16,678 nt of DNA from Scatosoma sp045660225 (GTDB taxonomy: Bacteria; Bacillota; Clostridia; Christensenellales; Borkfalkiaceae). Position 1 is the first letter of the stretch. Each line of letters opens with the position of its first letter. The DNA lies in assembly GCA_045660225.1 (NCBI GenBank), contig JAZRDK010000060.1, forward strand, positions 1 through 16,678. Direction: 5' to 3'. The position numbers were made by a program, and so were the translations under genes. The notes under the pieces were generated by a model. It was not told the origin of the DNA. It saw nothing but the letters and a program-made list of their open reading frames with translations, and searched no databases. Shown in pieces: positions 4,600 to 12,598 of this stretch.

Positions 4600-6852
4600 T
4601 TACGCCGTTTCGTCGGCGTTTTCTTTTTCTTGTTTTCGCATCAAGTCTTCAATGAAGTAAGACTTTTGCGCCTGCAATTCTTCAAACGTTGCTTTTTCCG
4701 TTTCGTATTCCTGCAAATCGTTCAACCCGATAGGCGAACGCAACGACTTTACCGCAAAGAAATCCGAGAAACAGTCGGTTGAAAAACGCTTAGAATAAAT
4801 TTTCTTGTGGCTTAAATAATAGTTCTTTTCCGAACGTTCGCCGTCCTGCGTACCGCTTTCGACCTGCACCGTCAAAGAACAGTACCCAAACGTATTATAA
4901 ATGCCGTTGTAATAATGGTTAAACTTCGCTATCAATTTTTTGAAAATGTACATAGGCAACGTATTGTCGCTACGCATATACCTGTACTGCGTGTACAAAT
5001 TCAAAAATTTACTGTACACGAAATCGTAAAACAACTCCGTCAGGGCGAAAAACGGCATCGCCAACTTCGTGTCTGACGTTTCTTTGATATGTACGATTTC
5101 GCACAAATCACGCGCATCAGCACCCCAACTTTCAGGGCGTTGCTCGTCGGTAATAACCTTGACAAACGGAAAATTGTCTACGGTTGCGCTGTGACGTATC
5201 ATTTTTAACCAGTCGTTAAAACCGTCGTTCTTTTGGTTTGCGCCGTCGTCCTTACGTTTCAATTCCTGCAACTGCAAATTATTCTTTCTTTCCTTGCCGA
5301 CTTCGGTAATATTTACAACGCCGAAATCAAAACTGTCCTTCTTAAAGTCTACGCCTTCGCCAAGGTGTTTACCAAGGCGCATAGCGTTAAAATCGATAAT
5401 ATGCGCGTGACGTGAGATTTCGTCAATCAGTTTTGCATTACGTTTGAAATAATCGTTATCCCACATAGGGAAATTGCCCAAATCACTCATAATGCCGTCC
5501 ACACGAACGGAATAATTCGAGATAATCAACGACGATTGTATGATATAAATAAAATACAACTGCGCGTACGTTTCTATTACTTCCCAAAGGTTTACGATTT
5601 TTAATTTATCGTCATAGTACAAGCCGTACTTTTTATAATCGTAATCAAAACAAAGATTGACGTAATTGCAACCGTAACGTTTGCCAAGATGCCTGCGGAA
5701 ACACTTCCGCATCGCCTTGTCTTCCGTAGGGTATTCGAAATAAAACCGCAAACGTTGAATAAACCTGCGCGTGGTTGCAAGGTTGTAAATATCGTGCTTG
5801 TAGAACGCCGTTTTTAAGACGTTCTCCAAGTTTATCCAAGGGAAATATGGAAATTTCATATCGTTTTCCATAAGTTTTTCGTACGCCTTGTCACGGAACA
5901 TACTTTCCTGTGACAACGACATATCCGTTACGGCTGTCGTTTTCTTTTTTCCCATTGTACCGCATACCATATAGACAATAGGGCGTTCGTTGATAAAACC
6001 GCAATTTTTGTGTTCAAAGTGGTCTAACGTTCGATATCCGATGCGACGTCTTACCCAACATAAGATAAGATACCCTGCAACTATCCAACACCACGTCGGC
6101 AGGAACGCTACCACTACGGACAAATCACAAAACAGCTTGTACAACTGTATGTACAACGTCGCAAGGTCAAAAGATATAACGAAATAAAAGTAAAAGGCGA
6201 AGAACTCGATGCACATTGTCAGGATATTAAAATTGTAGGCCCAAATAAGCAACCACAATTTATAATACCTGCTGTTTTTCTTCAAGAAATCAATATAAGA
6301 ACGCACCCACGCTTTTATCGGTATCCAAACCTTTTCGCCGAAGACAAGGCAACGTGCCAAAGGTTTACTCGTTACGTCGTAATCGTTGTTATGCTTGCTT
6401 AAATACCGCGAAAAAAGAACGTACAACAAGAGAAATAACGGCACAACGACCATAAGCAAAATACGACTTACGTTAAAAAGTACCGTGGACAAAAAGTCCA
6501 TATACGCAAGAAAATTATCTTTCGTAAACCATACGTCCCAATACACGCCCCAAAGGTACTCAAATTCTTCCCACGTCGCAGGTAAACCCCAAATCGGTGT
6601 CCAAGGAATTTTTGACGGCGTTACCACAGTAGGAACGGTGTACCAATTCGCCAAAAACAACTCCTGCACGTAATATTTCATAGATGTCCAAAGGTCGATA
6701 CAGCTTTCGCCTAACCGGACGATAGCGTTCGGAAAGACGAAAACTGCAAAGACCAAACAAAGGAGAGTGACTACAATCGAAATATAATGCCTATAATCAA
6801 CGGCTTTTAATTTTCTAATTAAAACTTTTACTTTTTCTTTTACCTTTACCAT
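4600..6852 (-). CDS. Membrane ATPase, Zot/FtsK-like (assembly/extrusion motor)
   Basis: A 750-aa protein with four predicted membrane segments (about residues 22-45, 120-147, 199-228, 244-268), then a cytoplasmic ATPase domain. The P-loop GTMGKKKT (298-305) is placed like the HerA/FtsK GTMGSGKT but lacks the usual glycine before the lysine. A hydrophobic strand ending TEVGKE (516-521) is a Walker B candidate. TDEQRPESWGADARDL (568-583) resembles the sensor segment of Zot-type proteins. In filamentous phages the Zot/pI protein drives extrusion through the membrane. Known Zot proteins usually have one membrane helix after the ATPase; here four come first. It overlaps nothing and follows a 31-aa membrane gene by 2 bases. 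The ATPase assignment is moderate and the Zot role inferred. Confidence 0.65.
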   Translation of the reverse strand: MVKVKEKVKVLIRKLKAVDYRHYISIVVTLLCLVFAVFVFPNAIVRLGESCIDLWTSMKYYVQELFLANWYTVPTVVTPSKIPWTPIWGLPATWEEFEYLWGVYWDVWFTKDNFLAYMDFLSTVLFNVSRILLMVVVPLFLLLYVLFSRYLSKHNNDYDVTSKPLARCLVFGEKVWIPIKAWVRSYIDFLKKNSRYYKLWLLIWAYNFNILTMCIEFFAFYFYFVISFDLATLYIQLYKLFCDLSVVVAFLPTWCWIVAGYLILCWVRRRIGYRTLDHFEHKNCGFINERPIVYMVCGTMGKKKTTAVTDMSLSQESMFRDKAYEKLMENDMKFPYFPWINLENVLKTAFYKHDIYNLATTRRFIQRLRFYFEYPTEDKAMRKCFRRHLGKRYGCNYVNLCFDYDYKKYGLYYDDKLKIVNLWEVIETYAQLYFIYIIQSSLIISNYSVRVDGIMSDLGNFPMWDNDYFKRNAKLIDEISRHAHIIDFNAMRLGKHLGEGVDFKKDSFDFGVVNITEVGKERKNNLQLQELKRKDDGANQKNDGFNDWLKMIRHSATVDNFPFVKVITDEQRPESWGADARDLCEIVHIKETSDTKLAMPFFALTELFYDFVYSKFLNLYTQYRYMRSDNTLPMYIFKKLIAKFNHYYNGIYNTFGYCSLTVQVESGTQDGERSEKNYYLSHKKIYSKRFSTDCFSDFFAVKSLRSPIGLNDLQEYETEKATFEELQAQKSYFIEDLMRKQEKENADETA

Positions 6853-6854
6853 AC

Positions 6855-6950
6855 TTAAACCATACTACACGTAAAAACGAAATAACCTAAAACCGCAAAT
6901 ACCAAAATCCCTATAAATACTTTTACTAAATTCGAAGTTTTTTTACCCAT
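6855..6950 (-). CDS. Tiny membrane protein (31 aa)
   Basis: A frame encoding MGKKTSNLVKVFIGILVFAV and then LGYFVFTCSMV: a basic start and a single transmembrane helix. AGGTG lies 5 bases before the ATG. It fits exactly between the 463-aa gene and the ATPase, with its stop 2 bases from the ATPase start, so translation is probably coupled. Filamentous phages have comparably small membrane coat proteins (pVII and pIX are 33 and 32 aa), which makes this a candidate minor coat or assembly peptide. Size, position and hydrophobicity are seen; the role is a guess. Confidence 0.7.
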   Translation of the reverse strand: MGKKTSNLVKVFIGILVFAVLGYFVFTCSMV

Positions 6951-6963
6951 TTCACACCTACTT

Positions 6964-8355
6964 TCACCGTTTACCGCCAAAAAGAATACGGAAAGGCAAC
7001 GTTATAATTCTAAAAACCAATTTCAAGATACCGCCGATAAAAGAAAAAATAATAGGAAGAAAAGGAGCGAGAACGAAAAGCACTAAAATCAAAGCCAAAA
7101 GAGCAATAATGATTTTGAACGTATCGTTTAACGTCAATTCCGTTTTCGTTTCATTATCAGGGGTTAAGGAACCTGTTTGCTTATTGTCAACAACGCCTAA
7201 ATTATATATCTTGCCGTCCGTTTCAAATTTTAAGCGTAAAATTGATACGTTACTGACGATTGTGTAATCATGAGTTGACTCGTCGCCCTTGCCATTTTCC
7301 CAATACTTGTACTCGGTTACCGCAAAACGTAAAACCCAATCGCATTTGCCTATATAATTAGCCAAATCTTCGCTCGTCATTTTCGTTGTTACGGTACTAT
7401 TAAAAAGACCATAAGAATTAGAAAATGTAGCATGTTCACTATCCACGAACGTTTTTCCTGTTTCAATCGTAGACCATTTATAAGTATTAGAAAACCAACC
7501 CGTCCCCGATACAAGTACGTTATCTTCTTTCTTTAGTTCGGATTTTTTGCCTTTTTCTATTGCGCCAAATTCGTCACCTGACCAATTATGCCTGTGTACA
7601 CTTTGCGTTTCATAATATACATCGGTTTCCAACAAATCGTCTATTTCTCTATCCGTAGAAAAAGCCACGTAATGAACGTCAAAACTTTCATAGCCTAATC
7701 CAAATTCAAAACTATTCGACGGATAACGCATAAAGCCAACATATTTTTCAGTTACCTTAATTGTTTCCGTATCGTTTACATTTACGGAAACGCCGTTTTC
7801 CGTATCAGTTAAGGTAAACAGCTTGCCAACTTTGAACACGACTTCATTTATCGTGTTATCATTGTCGTCGGACAAACCTTCGTCAATATTTTCGTCAAAG
7901 ACACGGTATATAGAAATTACTTCATAATACCGCGTTCCCGAAGTCGGTAACGTAACGCCCATCACAAGGTATTTTTGAAATACACCGTCATAATTGACAA
8001 GTGTCAACGGATAATTCATTATATCCAACGAATTATCGTCCGTAGCCGATATATTTATTGACGATGCAACGTACTTACCGTGTTCAGGGTTCGGTTGATA
8101 TACGTACACAAACAATTCCTTATCTACGCTTTCCGAAATCGTTATAACTTCCAACTTATAATTGTTTTCTATGACAGGATACAACGTTTCATTAAAATTT
8201 TCGTCTTTCTTCAAATCGTCCAATACATTAGTATAACCGCCGTCAACGTTTATGCCTTCCGCAAAGACTTGAACAGCCCCAAACGGAAGACAGGATAACA
8301 AGCAAGTAAATACCAACGCCAACGCTACTATAAATTTTCTTATCTTCTTAATCAT
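6964..8355 (-). CDS. Secreted protein with C-terminal membrane anchor (pIII-like place)
   Basis: A 463-aa protein with a signal peptide (MIKKIRKFIVALALVF, likely cleavage after VFA at residue 32), an ectodomain of about 380 aa, and a hydrophobic C-terminus from about 413 with a short basic tail (FGGKR). The ectodomain is beta-rich and acidic, and I see no catalytic motif. A signal peptide plus C-terminal anchor, placed just before the Zot-like gene, is the layout of filamentous-phage adsorption proteins (pIII/pVI). By sequence alone it is an unrecognised surface protein. Its start is only 5 bases after the previous stop and its ribosome binding site is weak, so it probably depends on coupled translation. 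Confidence 0.75.
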   Translation of the reverse strand: MIKKIRKFIVALALVFTCLLSCLPFGAVQVFAEGINVDGGYTNVLDDLKKDENFNETLYPVIENNYKLEVITISESVDKELFVYVYQPNPEHGKYVASSINISATDDNSLDIMNYPLTLVNYDGVFQKYLVMGVTLPTSGTRYYEVISIYRVFDENIDEGLSDDNDNTINEVVFKVGKLFTLTDTENGVSVNVNDTETIKVTEKYVGFMRYPSNSFEFGLGYESFDVHYVAFSTDREIDDLLETDVYYETQSVHRHNWSGDEFGAIEKGKKSELKKEDNVLVSGTGWFSNTYKWSTIETGKTFVDSEHATFSNSYGLFNSTVTTKMTSEDLANYIGKCDWVLRFAVTEYKYWENGKGDESTHDYTIVSNVSILRLKFETDGKIYNLGVVDNKQTGSLTPDNETKTELTLNDTFKIIIALLALILVLFVLAPFLPIIFSFIGGILKLVFRIITLPFRILFGGKR

Positions 8356-8360
8356 TTTTT

Positions 8361-8918
8361 TTACTCACTTACCAAATTAAAATTTATGTTCAATACTTGG
8401 TCACTACCTACAACCTTGACAACTAATCTAAAATAAGGAATATCGCTATCCAAAGCCTTCGGAACGTCCGAAAGAGTTTCGTTTGGATAATACAACTGTA
8501 AAATTTCAGGCAAGTCCTTCGTTGCTTTCAACGTAAAATAATTTTCACGTGACGAAAGCAAAAAACCTTTACCTAAACTTTCCATATCTTGAAACGACTT
8601 TTCCGTGTCGCCTGCCTTAAAAGTAAAGGCTGCGACGGAACTGTCGTTTGGTACAATAGAAACGGTATAATCGTCCTTGCTATCGCCAAGAACGTTTACA
8701 ATTTCAAATTTATATTCCTTGTCTTTTATTACGTCAAAATTTTCTCTATCGTTCATAATATCATCATTTCCACACACAACGTAAAAATCCTTCAACGGCG
8801 CGGTGAAATTATCCGTGAACGTAGCCAAAAAAGAAAAACACAATATCGCAAGAATAAAAATTACAACTGCGGATAATGCTGACGAAATATCTTTTTTTAC
8901 TTTCATTTTTCTACTCAT
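8361..8918 (-). CDS. N-terminally anchored surface protein (185 aa), unknown
   Basis: A short basic start (MSRKMKVKKD), one membrane helix at about residues 13-35 and a 150-aa extracellular part with predicted beta structure, ending YFRLVVKVVGSDQVLNINFN. AAGGTAG precedes the ATG; a second ATG four codons on is also possible. No family is recognised. It begins just after the SGNH-gene terminator and is followed within 5 bases by the 463-aa gene, so the two probably act together as surface or virion components. Confidence 0.7.
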   Translation of the reverse strand: MSRKMKVKKDISSALSAVVIFILAILCFSFLATFTDNFTAPLKDFYVVCGNDDIMNDRENFDVIKDKEYKFEIVNVLGDSKDDYTVSIVPNDSSVAAFTFKAGDTEKSFQDMESLGKGFLLSSRENYFTLKATKDLPEILQLYYPNETLSDVPKALDSDIPYFRLVVKVVGSDQVLNINFNLVSE

Positions 8919-8939
8919 TTTTCTACCTTAAAAAAAGAA

Positions 8940-9001
8940 AAAAGGAAACCAACTGCGTAATAATCTTGATAACTCAAAGCATTACTCGCTGATTTCCTTT
9001 T
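8940..9001 (-). terminator. Terminator after the SGNH-hydrolase gene
   Basis: On the minus strand AAAAGGAAA pairs with TTTCCTTTT, followed by a long T-rich run. An inner pairing (GTAAT with ATTAC, extended by GC/GC) closes the large loop. It separates the SGNH gene from the downstream surface-protein genes, which must then be reached by read-through or an unseen promoter. Confidence 0.6.
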
Positions 9002-9025
9002 ATAATTACACTTAATATTATCAAA

Positions 9026-9745
9026 TCAATTTTTATAATTTTCCTTGATAAATTGTGCCAATTTAGGAGCCCAAACACTATCTGTATAATCTTGATTTAG
9101 ATGTACCCAATCTACCGTATTCGTCTTATAATCATAAGGAAATTCGGGTACAAACGTATCAAAATAATCAAATCCATGAATTTTACAAAGCTCTTTCATA
9201 GCAAACATATATGGCGTTGCCACTTCTACATAGACTTCGGCGCGCATAAATCCAGGTTGAAAAAATATATAAGCGTTAGGGTATCGTTCTTTCAATCCTT
9301 TTGCTAATATATTTATTGCGCCACAAAACGTAGTAGGAATATTATCGGTAAAATCACCCACAGCGTTTTTACCAATATCATTGCCCGAACATTGCACCAT
9401 AACAATGTCGGCATTATTTAACATTTTGTCATAACGATAAATATATGGATTAGCACCGCTTACGTCCGATAAAGCACTTCCAGGAATTCCATAGTTTAAG
9501 CAGTTTTTCAAACCTAAAATTTCTTTCAGTTTTACTGTTACAGGATTTTCAATACCAGCGCCCGATAATAGACTATCGCCAATCGCAACCATATTAAGCT
9601 TTGAAAAATCTACTACTTCTTCTTTTTCGCTTGAAGAAGTAATCGAACTTGAATTATGCTTATTTTGGTTAATGCAAGATGCAACCAAAGTAAAAACAAA
9701 GACACAAACCAATAGAATACAAAATACTTTTAATGTTTTTCTCAT
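9026..9745 (-). CDS. SGNH/GDSL-type hydrolase lipoprotein
   Basis: A 239-aa protein starting at the ATG at 9745, which has AGG 6 bases upstream; an upstream TTG at 9772 is less likely. A signal peptide ends in the lipobox LVASC with Cys24. SGNH blocks are in order: AIGDSLLSGAG with Ser58, a glycine in the oxyanion region, SGNDIG with Asn122, and DWVHLN with Asp212 and His215. The full catalytic set is present. Such enzymes remove acyl groups from cell-wall or capsule sugars or lipids. It has its own promoter and terminator and interrupts the surface-protein series, so it looks like independently expressed cargo that might alter the host surface. The substrate cannot be read from the sequence. 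Confidence 0.85.
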   Translation of the reverse strand: MRKTLKVFCILLVCVFVFTLVASCINQNKHNSSSITSSSEKEEVVDFSKLNMVAIGDSLLSGAGIENPVTVKLKEILGLKNCLNYGIPGSALSDVSGANPYIYRYDKMLNNADIVMVQCSGNDIGKNAVGDFTDNIPTTFCGAINILAKGLKERYPNAYIFFQPGFMRAEVYVEVATPYMFAMKELCKIHGFDYFDTFVPEFPYDYKTNTVDWVHLNQDYTDSVWAPKLAQFIKENYKN

Positions 9746-9776
9746 AATATACCTGTCTTTAATTTTATTCAAGTAT

Positions 9777-9785
9777 ATTATATCA
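9777..9785 (-). promoter_or_regulatory. Extended -10 promoter of the SGNH gene
   Basis: TGATATAAT on the minus strand, in the 42-base gap between the 269-aa gene stop and the hydrolase start. No good -35 is seen; the extended -10 would compensate. The same 9-mer occurs at the left end of the element (659-667). Confidence 0.5.
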
Positions 9786-9787
9786 CA

Positions 9788-10597
9788 TTATAATGCTTGA
9801 AAGATACTATATTCACCGCCGATTAAATAATTTGCTACTAAATATTTTGCGTTTTCAGGAACGGAAAACTCATACTCGCTAACGCCGTCAAACAAATTTA
9901 CATTTTCACCAACAAGCTGTCCGTCTTTGTCTATAAAATAATTTTGAATAGCGTCACCGCCGTCAATATATATCCTTAAACGAGAAATATTTGATACGTC
10001 GATTTTAACATAGCCGTTTGCTTCTTTTGTTTCTTCAATTAAATTGTTTGTACCAGCTTCGCGAATTAAACTCTTATATAATACGTGTTCACCCTCAGGG
10101 AATAAATCGATAGTACGTATATCTACAAAATCTTGCGTTTTATTAACTTCCACGGTAATTTGCTTTGCATACTTGTTTACTTCGTACCAAGATACTTTTT
10201 CGTCTTCTTGGGGCGTAATTTCAATACGCGCGTATTTGGCAAGTAACGGCGTACCTTCGTAAAACTCCGTCATAGATGCCGTACTTTCTAAATACTGTTC
10301 GTTTTGGTCGTAGAAAAATACCTGATACGACACTTGACTATCAAAATCGGGCGTAATTTTCAAGCCCTGACACTCAAACGCCGTTTTCGTGTAAATGCTT
10401 TCTTCCGTTTCGGAATACTTACCGTCACGACTTAAAGAGCCGACTTCGTACGAAAGCGAAATTTCCTTCGTCGTTTTTTCCGCTTTTTCGCTCCAACGTG
10501 CAATGCCAAATATAGCACCTACAACAAGCAGGAAACCAAGACCTACGGTAAGAATTTTCTTCCAACCTTTTTTACTTCCAAACCTAAATTTTGCCAT
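9788..10597 (-). CDS. Anchored surface protein with two beta-sandwich-like repeats (269 aa)
   Basis: A basic start, a membrane helix at about residues 14-32 and an extracellular part. Two copies of a module follow: one around VFFYDQNEQYLESTASM ... PLLAKYARIEITP and a second around YFIDKDGQLVGENVNLF ... FSVPENAKYLVANY. The pattern of an F/Y-x-D strand followed by an A-K-Y-x-R/V strand is common in beta-sandwich binding modules of Firmicutes phage surface proteins. The first half aligns with the upstream 157-aa protein, so the two are paralogues. AAGGAG lies 6 bases before the ATG. A receptor- or glycan-binding virion role is likely but unproven. Confidence 0.72.
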   Translation of the reverse strand: MAKFRFGSKKGWKKILTVGLGFLLVVGAIFGIARWSEKAEKTTKEISLSYEVGSLSRDGKYSETEESIYTKTAFECQGLKITPDFDSQVSYQVFFYDQNEQYLESTASMTEFYEGTPLLAKYARIEITPQEDEKVSWYEVNKYAKQITVEVNKTQDFVDIRTIDLFPEGEHVLYKSLIREAGTNNLIEETKEANGYVKIDVSNISRLRIYIDGGDAIQNYFIDKDGQLVGENVNLFDGVSEYEFSVPENAKYLVANYLIGGEYSIFQAL

Positions 10598-10608
10598 AAT
10601 ATTACTCC

Positions 10609-11082
10609 TTATTTGTTATAGGTTACGTCAAGTTGTTTAGCATATTTGCTCATAGTAAGCCAGCCGATTTCTACGTCTTCGCCGTCAACTTGATAGGGGG
10701 TTACAATAACACGGAACGTTTCCGCGCCTTCGGGGAGCATCGTCGCATCGAAGTCCGTTTCCATACTTTCCGTCGTGGAAAGATATGCGCCGTCTTCGCC
10801 GTAGAAGGCAACACGGTACGTCACCGTTGCATTTTCTTCGTCGATATCAATCGTAAGTCCGTCTACGTTGCGCGTGTCTTTCATAACAAGAGATTTCTTG
10901 CTTTCGACGACTTTACCGCTTTCGTCAACGTTACCACGTTCATACGCCGTAATGCCTACCGTTTCCGTCGTTTGCTTTGAGTTATGCAAGCCGATAAATA
11001 CCGTCAATGCAGTAACAAGCGACAACACAAACGCGAGAACTACAAATAAGCCTTTTACTTTTTCTTTCTTTTTACCAAACAT
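10609..11082 (-). CDS. Anchored surface protein, one-module paralogue (157 aa)
   Basis: I start it at the ATG at 11082 (MFGKKKEKVKG), which follows CAGGAGT; a GTG at 11109 lacks a signal. A membrane helix lies at about residues 11-31. The ectodomain carries one module, VAFYGEDGAYLSTTESM ... MLPEGAETFRVIVTP ... LTMSKYAKQLDV, matching the first module of the 269-aa neighbour in order and spacing. The pair arose by duplication. It probably sits in the membrane before assembly or display. The catalytic residues of any enzyme are absent. Confidence 0.72.
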   Translation of the reverse strand: MFGKKKEKVKGLFVVLAFVLSLVTALTVFIGLHNSKQTTETVGITAYERGNVDESGKVVESKKSLVMKDTRNVDGLTIDIDEENATVTYRVAFYGEDGAYLSTTESMETDFDATMLPEGAETFRVIVTPYQVDGEDVEIGWLTMSKYAKQLDVTYNK

Positions 11083-11120
11083 ATATTTTACTCCTGTGGT
11101 CTTTCCCACCGTCTAATTTT

Positions 11121-12338
11121 TTATTTTTTTTCAATAAGGTCATAGTAAACCTTAACTTCGTGTTCTGCTTGGTCAGTGCCTTCGAAGATGTAGGACAAGT
11201 ATTGTCTACCAGATGCATTACCGAAAAGGCTTACAGGGCAAAGATAGTCGTCGTCCGTACTTTCCAAAATGTCTATAATGGATTCGCCGTTGTAATAGAC
11301 ATCCATAAGGTCGCATTTAACCGTGCCGTCCAAGTACTTTACATCAAGCGGAGCTAGAACGCTGAATTTCGCCGTAGATTCGACGCCTGCTTCCGCAAGG
11401 TCAATCACCCAAATCGTTTCGTTTGTTACGTCAAACGTTTCGAAAACGTAACCGCAAACACAAGCTTTTACTTCGAAACCTGCGTATTCGCCTTCGCCAG
11501 CCGTCCAATCCACCTCGTCAGCCGTCATCACGTGGTTGCCTGCGTCTACGTCGCAGTATTCGGCGCGATAGATAGTCAAAGAATTACTAATTTCCGAAAT
11601 CGTCGTTTCCGAATTAATTACAAAATTCAATCCGTCGGGATACTCTAAGCAAGTGTGCGAAAAATCTACACCTTCAACAAAAGTTACGTCTACGTAACCT
11701 GAGTTTCCGTCAACACCTTCTACGTGAATAAAAGGCAAATTCGGAGCAGTATAACAATAAGCACAACAGTTAAATGAACCATTTACCCAAAAAAGCAAAG
11801 TTTTATCGCCGTTACTTAAATAAAAATTATTACCTGAACTTGCTACAATACGATACGTCTTACCTGCGACCTTTTCGCCTACCGATACTTGCGTAAGGGT
11901 TGCATCTTCGGGGATAAGTACAATCTTTTCGCCACACGTTTCGCAGGTTTCACCAAGTTCGCCCTTGTGACCCGTTGCAGGAATAATCGTTGCTTGGGCA
12001 ACGATTTCGTCGCATACGGTACACGTTATACCGTCCGTCATACCGTCTTCCGTACACGTTGCAGGCGTACCTTCAATTACTTCAAGTTTATGGCTTGCAG
12101 GGATTGATTTATAAACGTATTCGCCACAATCCCTGCACGTAAAACGGTATTCGCCGTCTTCCGTACACGTCGAAGGTTTAACAACCATACCAGAAGTTAC
12201 GGACGTATGCTTACAATCTTCCGTATCGCTACCAAACAACGATTTACTTAACGTCGTCAAAAATCCGACGATGCTAATCGTCAAGAGCGATACAGCCACG
12301 CCCATTAAAAGTTTTTTTAGAAATCCATTTTTCTTCAT
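11121..12338 (-). CDS. Anchored surface protein with CxxC repeats (405 aa)
   Basis: A membrane helix at about residues 8-30, then about 100 aa of repeats with CxxC pairs (C68/C71, C106/C109, C132/C135) and the phrases CTEDG and PATGHKGELGETCETCG. This repeat is common in clostridial cell-surface proteins, often as a spacer or binding module, and its cysteines may bind zinc or form disulfides. The remaining 260 aa are beta-rich and acidic with no motif recognised. It is the first large gene after the replication block, where filamentous phages put coat and adsorption genes. The repeat itself is typical of host surface proteins, so it may have been captured from a host. Confidence 0.72.
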   Translation of the reverse strand: MKKNGFLKKLLMGVAVSLLTISIVGFLTTLSKSLFGSDTEDCKHTSVTSGMVVKPSTCTEDGEYRFTCRDCGEYVYKSIPASHKLEVIEGTPATCTEDGMTDGITCTVCDEIVAQATIIPATGHKGELGETCETCGEKIVLIPEDATLTQVSVGEKVAGKTYRIVASSGNNFYLSNGDKTLLFWVNGSFNCCAYCYTAPNLPFIHVEGVDGNSGYVDVTFVEGVDFSHTCLEYPDGLNFVINSETTISEISNSLTIYRAEYCDVDAGNHVMTADEVDWTAGEGEYAGFEVKACVCGYVFETFDVTNETIWVIDLAEAGVESTAKFSVLAPLDVKYLDGTVKCDLMDVYYNGESIIDILESTDDDYLCPVSLFGNASGRQYLSYIFEGTDQAEHEVKVYYDLIEKK

Positions 12339-12355
12339 TTTATTTGCCTACCTTT

Positions 12356-12565
12356 TTAACGTCCGCGCTTATAAGCACGTCCGATATCCTTGCGCGCGTC
12401 CAAATAACCGTGACGGTATGCGCGACCTACTTTCGTGACCTTCAACTGCTGATGGTTACCGCCCATTTTAGGCTCGCCGTCGTTACAATAACGTTTACCT
12501 GTCTTCAATTCGCGGACTGCTTTTTTGCCTTTCGCTTTCGGCGAAAGTGGAACATATTTTCCCAT
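12356..12565 (-). CDS. Very basic small protein (69 aa), possible DNA-packing protein
   Basis: Twelve lysines and eight arginines against five acidic residues give a net charge of about +15. A duplicated VGRAYRHG / IGRAYKRG motif lies near the C-terminus (residues 46-68). There is no membrane segment. AAGGAG precedes the ATG. It lies between rep and the surface-protein genes. A DNA-condensing virion protein or a nucleic-acid-binding regulator would fit; a classical filamentous major coat protein would not, because it lacks a membrane helix. No family is recognised. Confidence 0.7.
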   Translation of the reverse strand: MGKYVPLSPKAKGKKAVRELKTGKRYCNDGEPKMGGNHQQLKVTKVGRAYRHGYLDARKDIGRAYKRGR

Positions 12566-12598
12566 AAATTTTACTCCTTATTTCTTTTTTCAAAATAA

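Noticed and set aside
10597..10605. TAATATTAC, the nonanucleotide nicked by geminivirus Reps
   Set aside because: It lies between the ribosome binding site and start of the 269-aa gene, is not within a hairpin, and such a 9-mer is expected by chance in AT-rich DNA. The iteron and stem-loop region upstream of rep is a far better origin.
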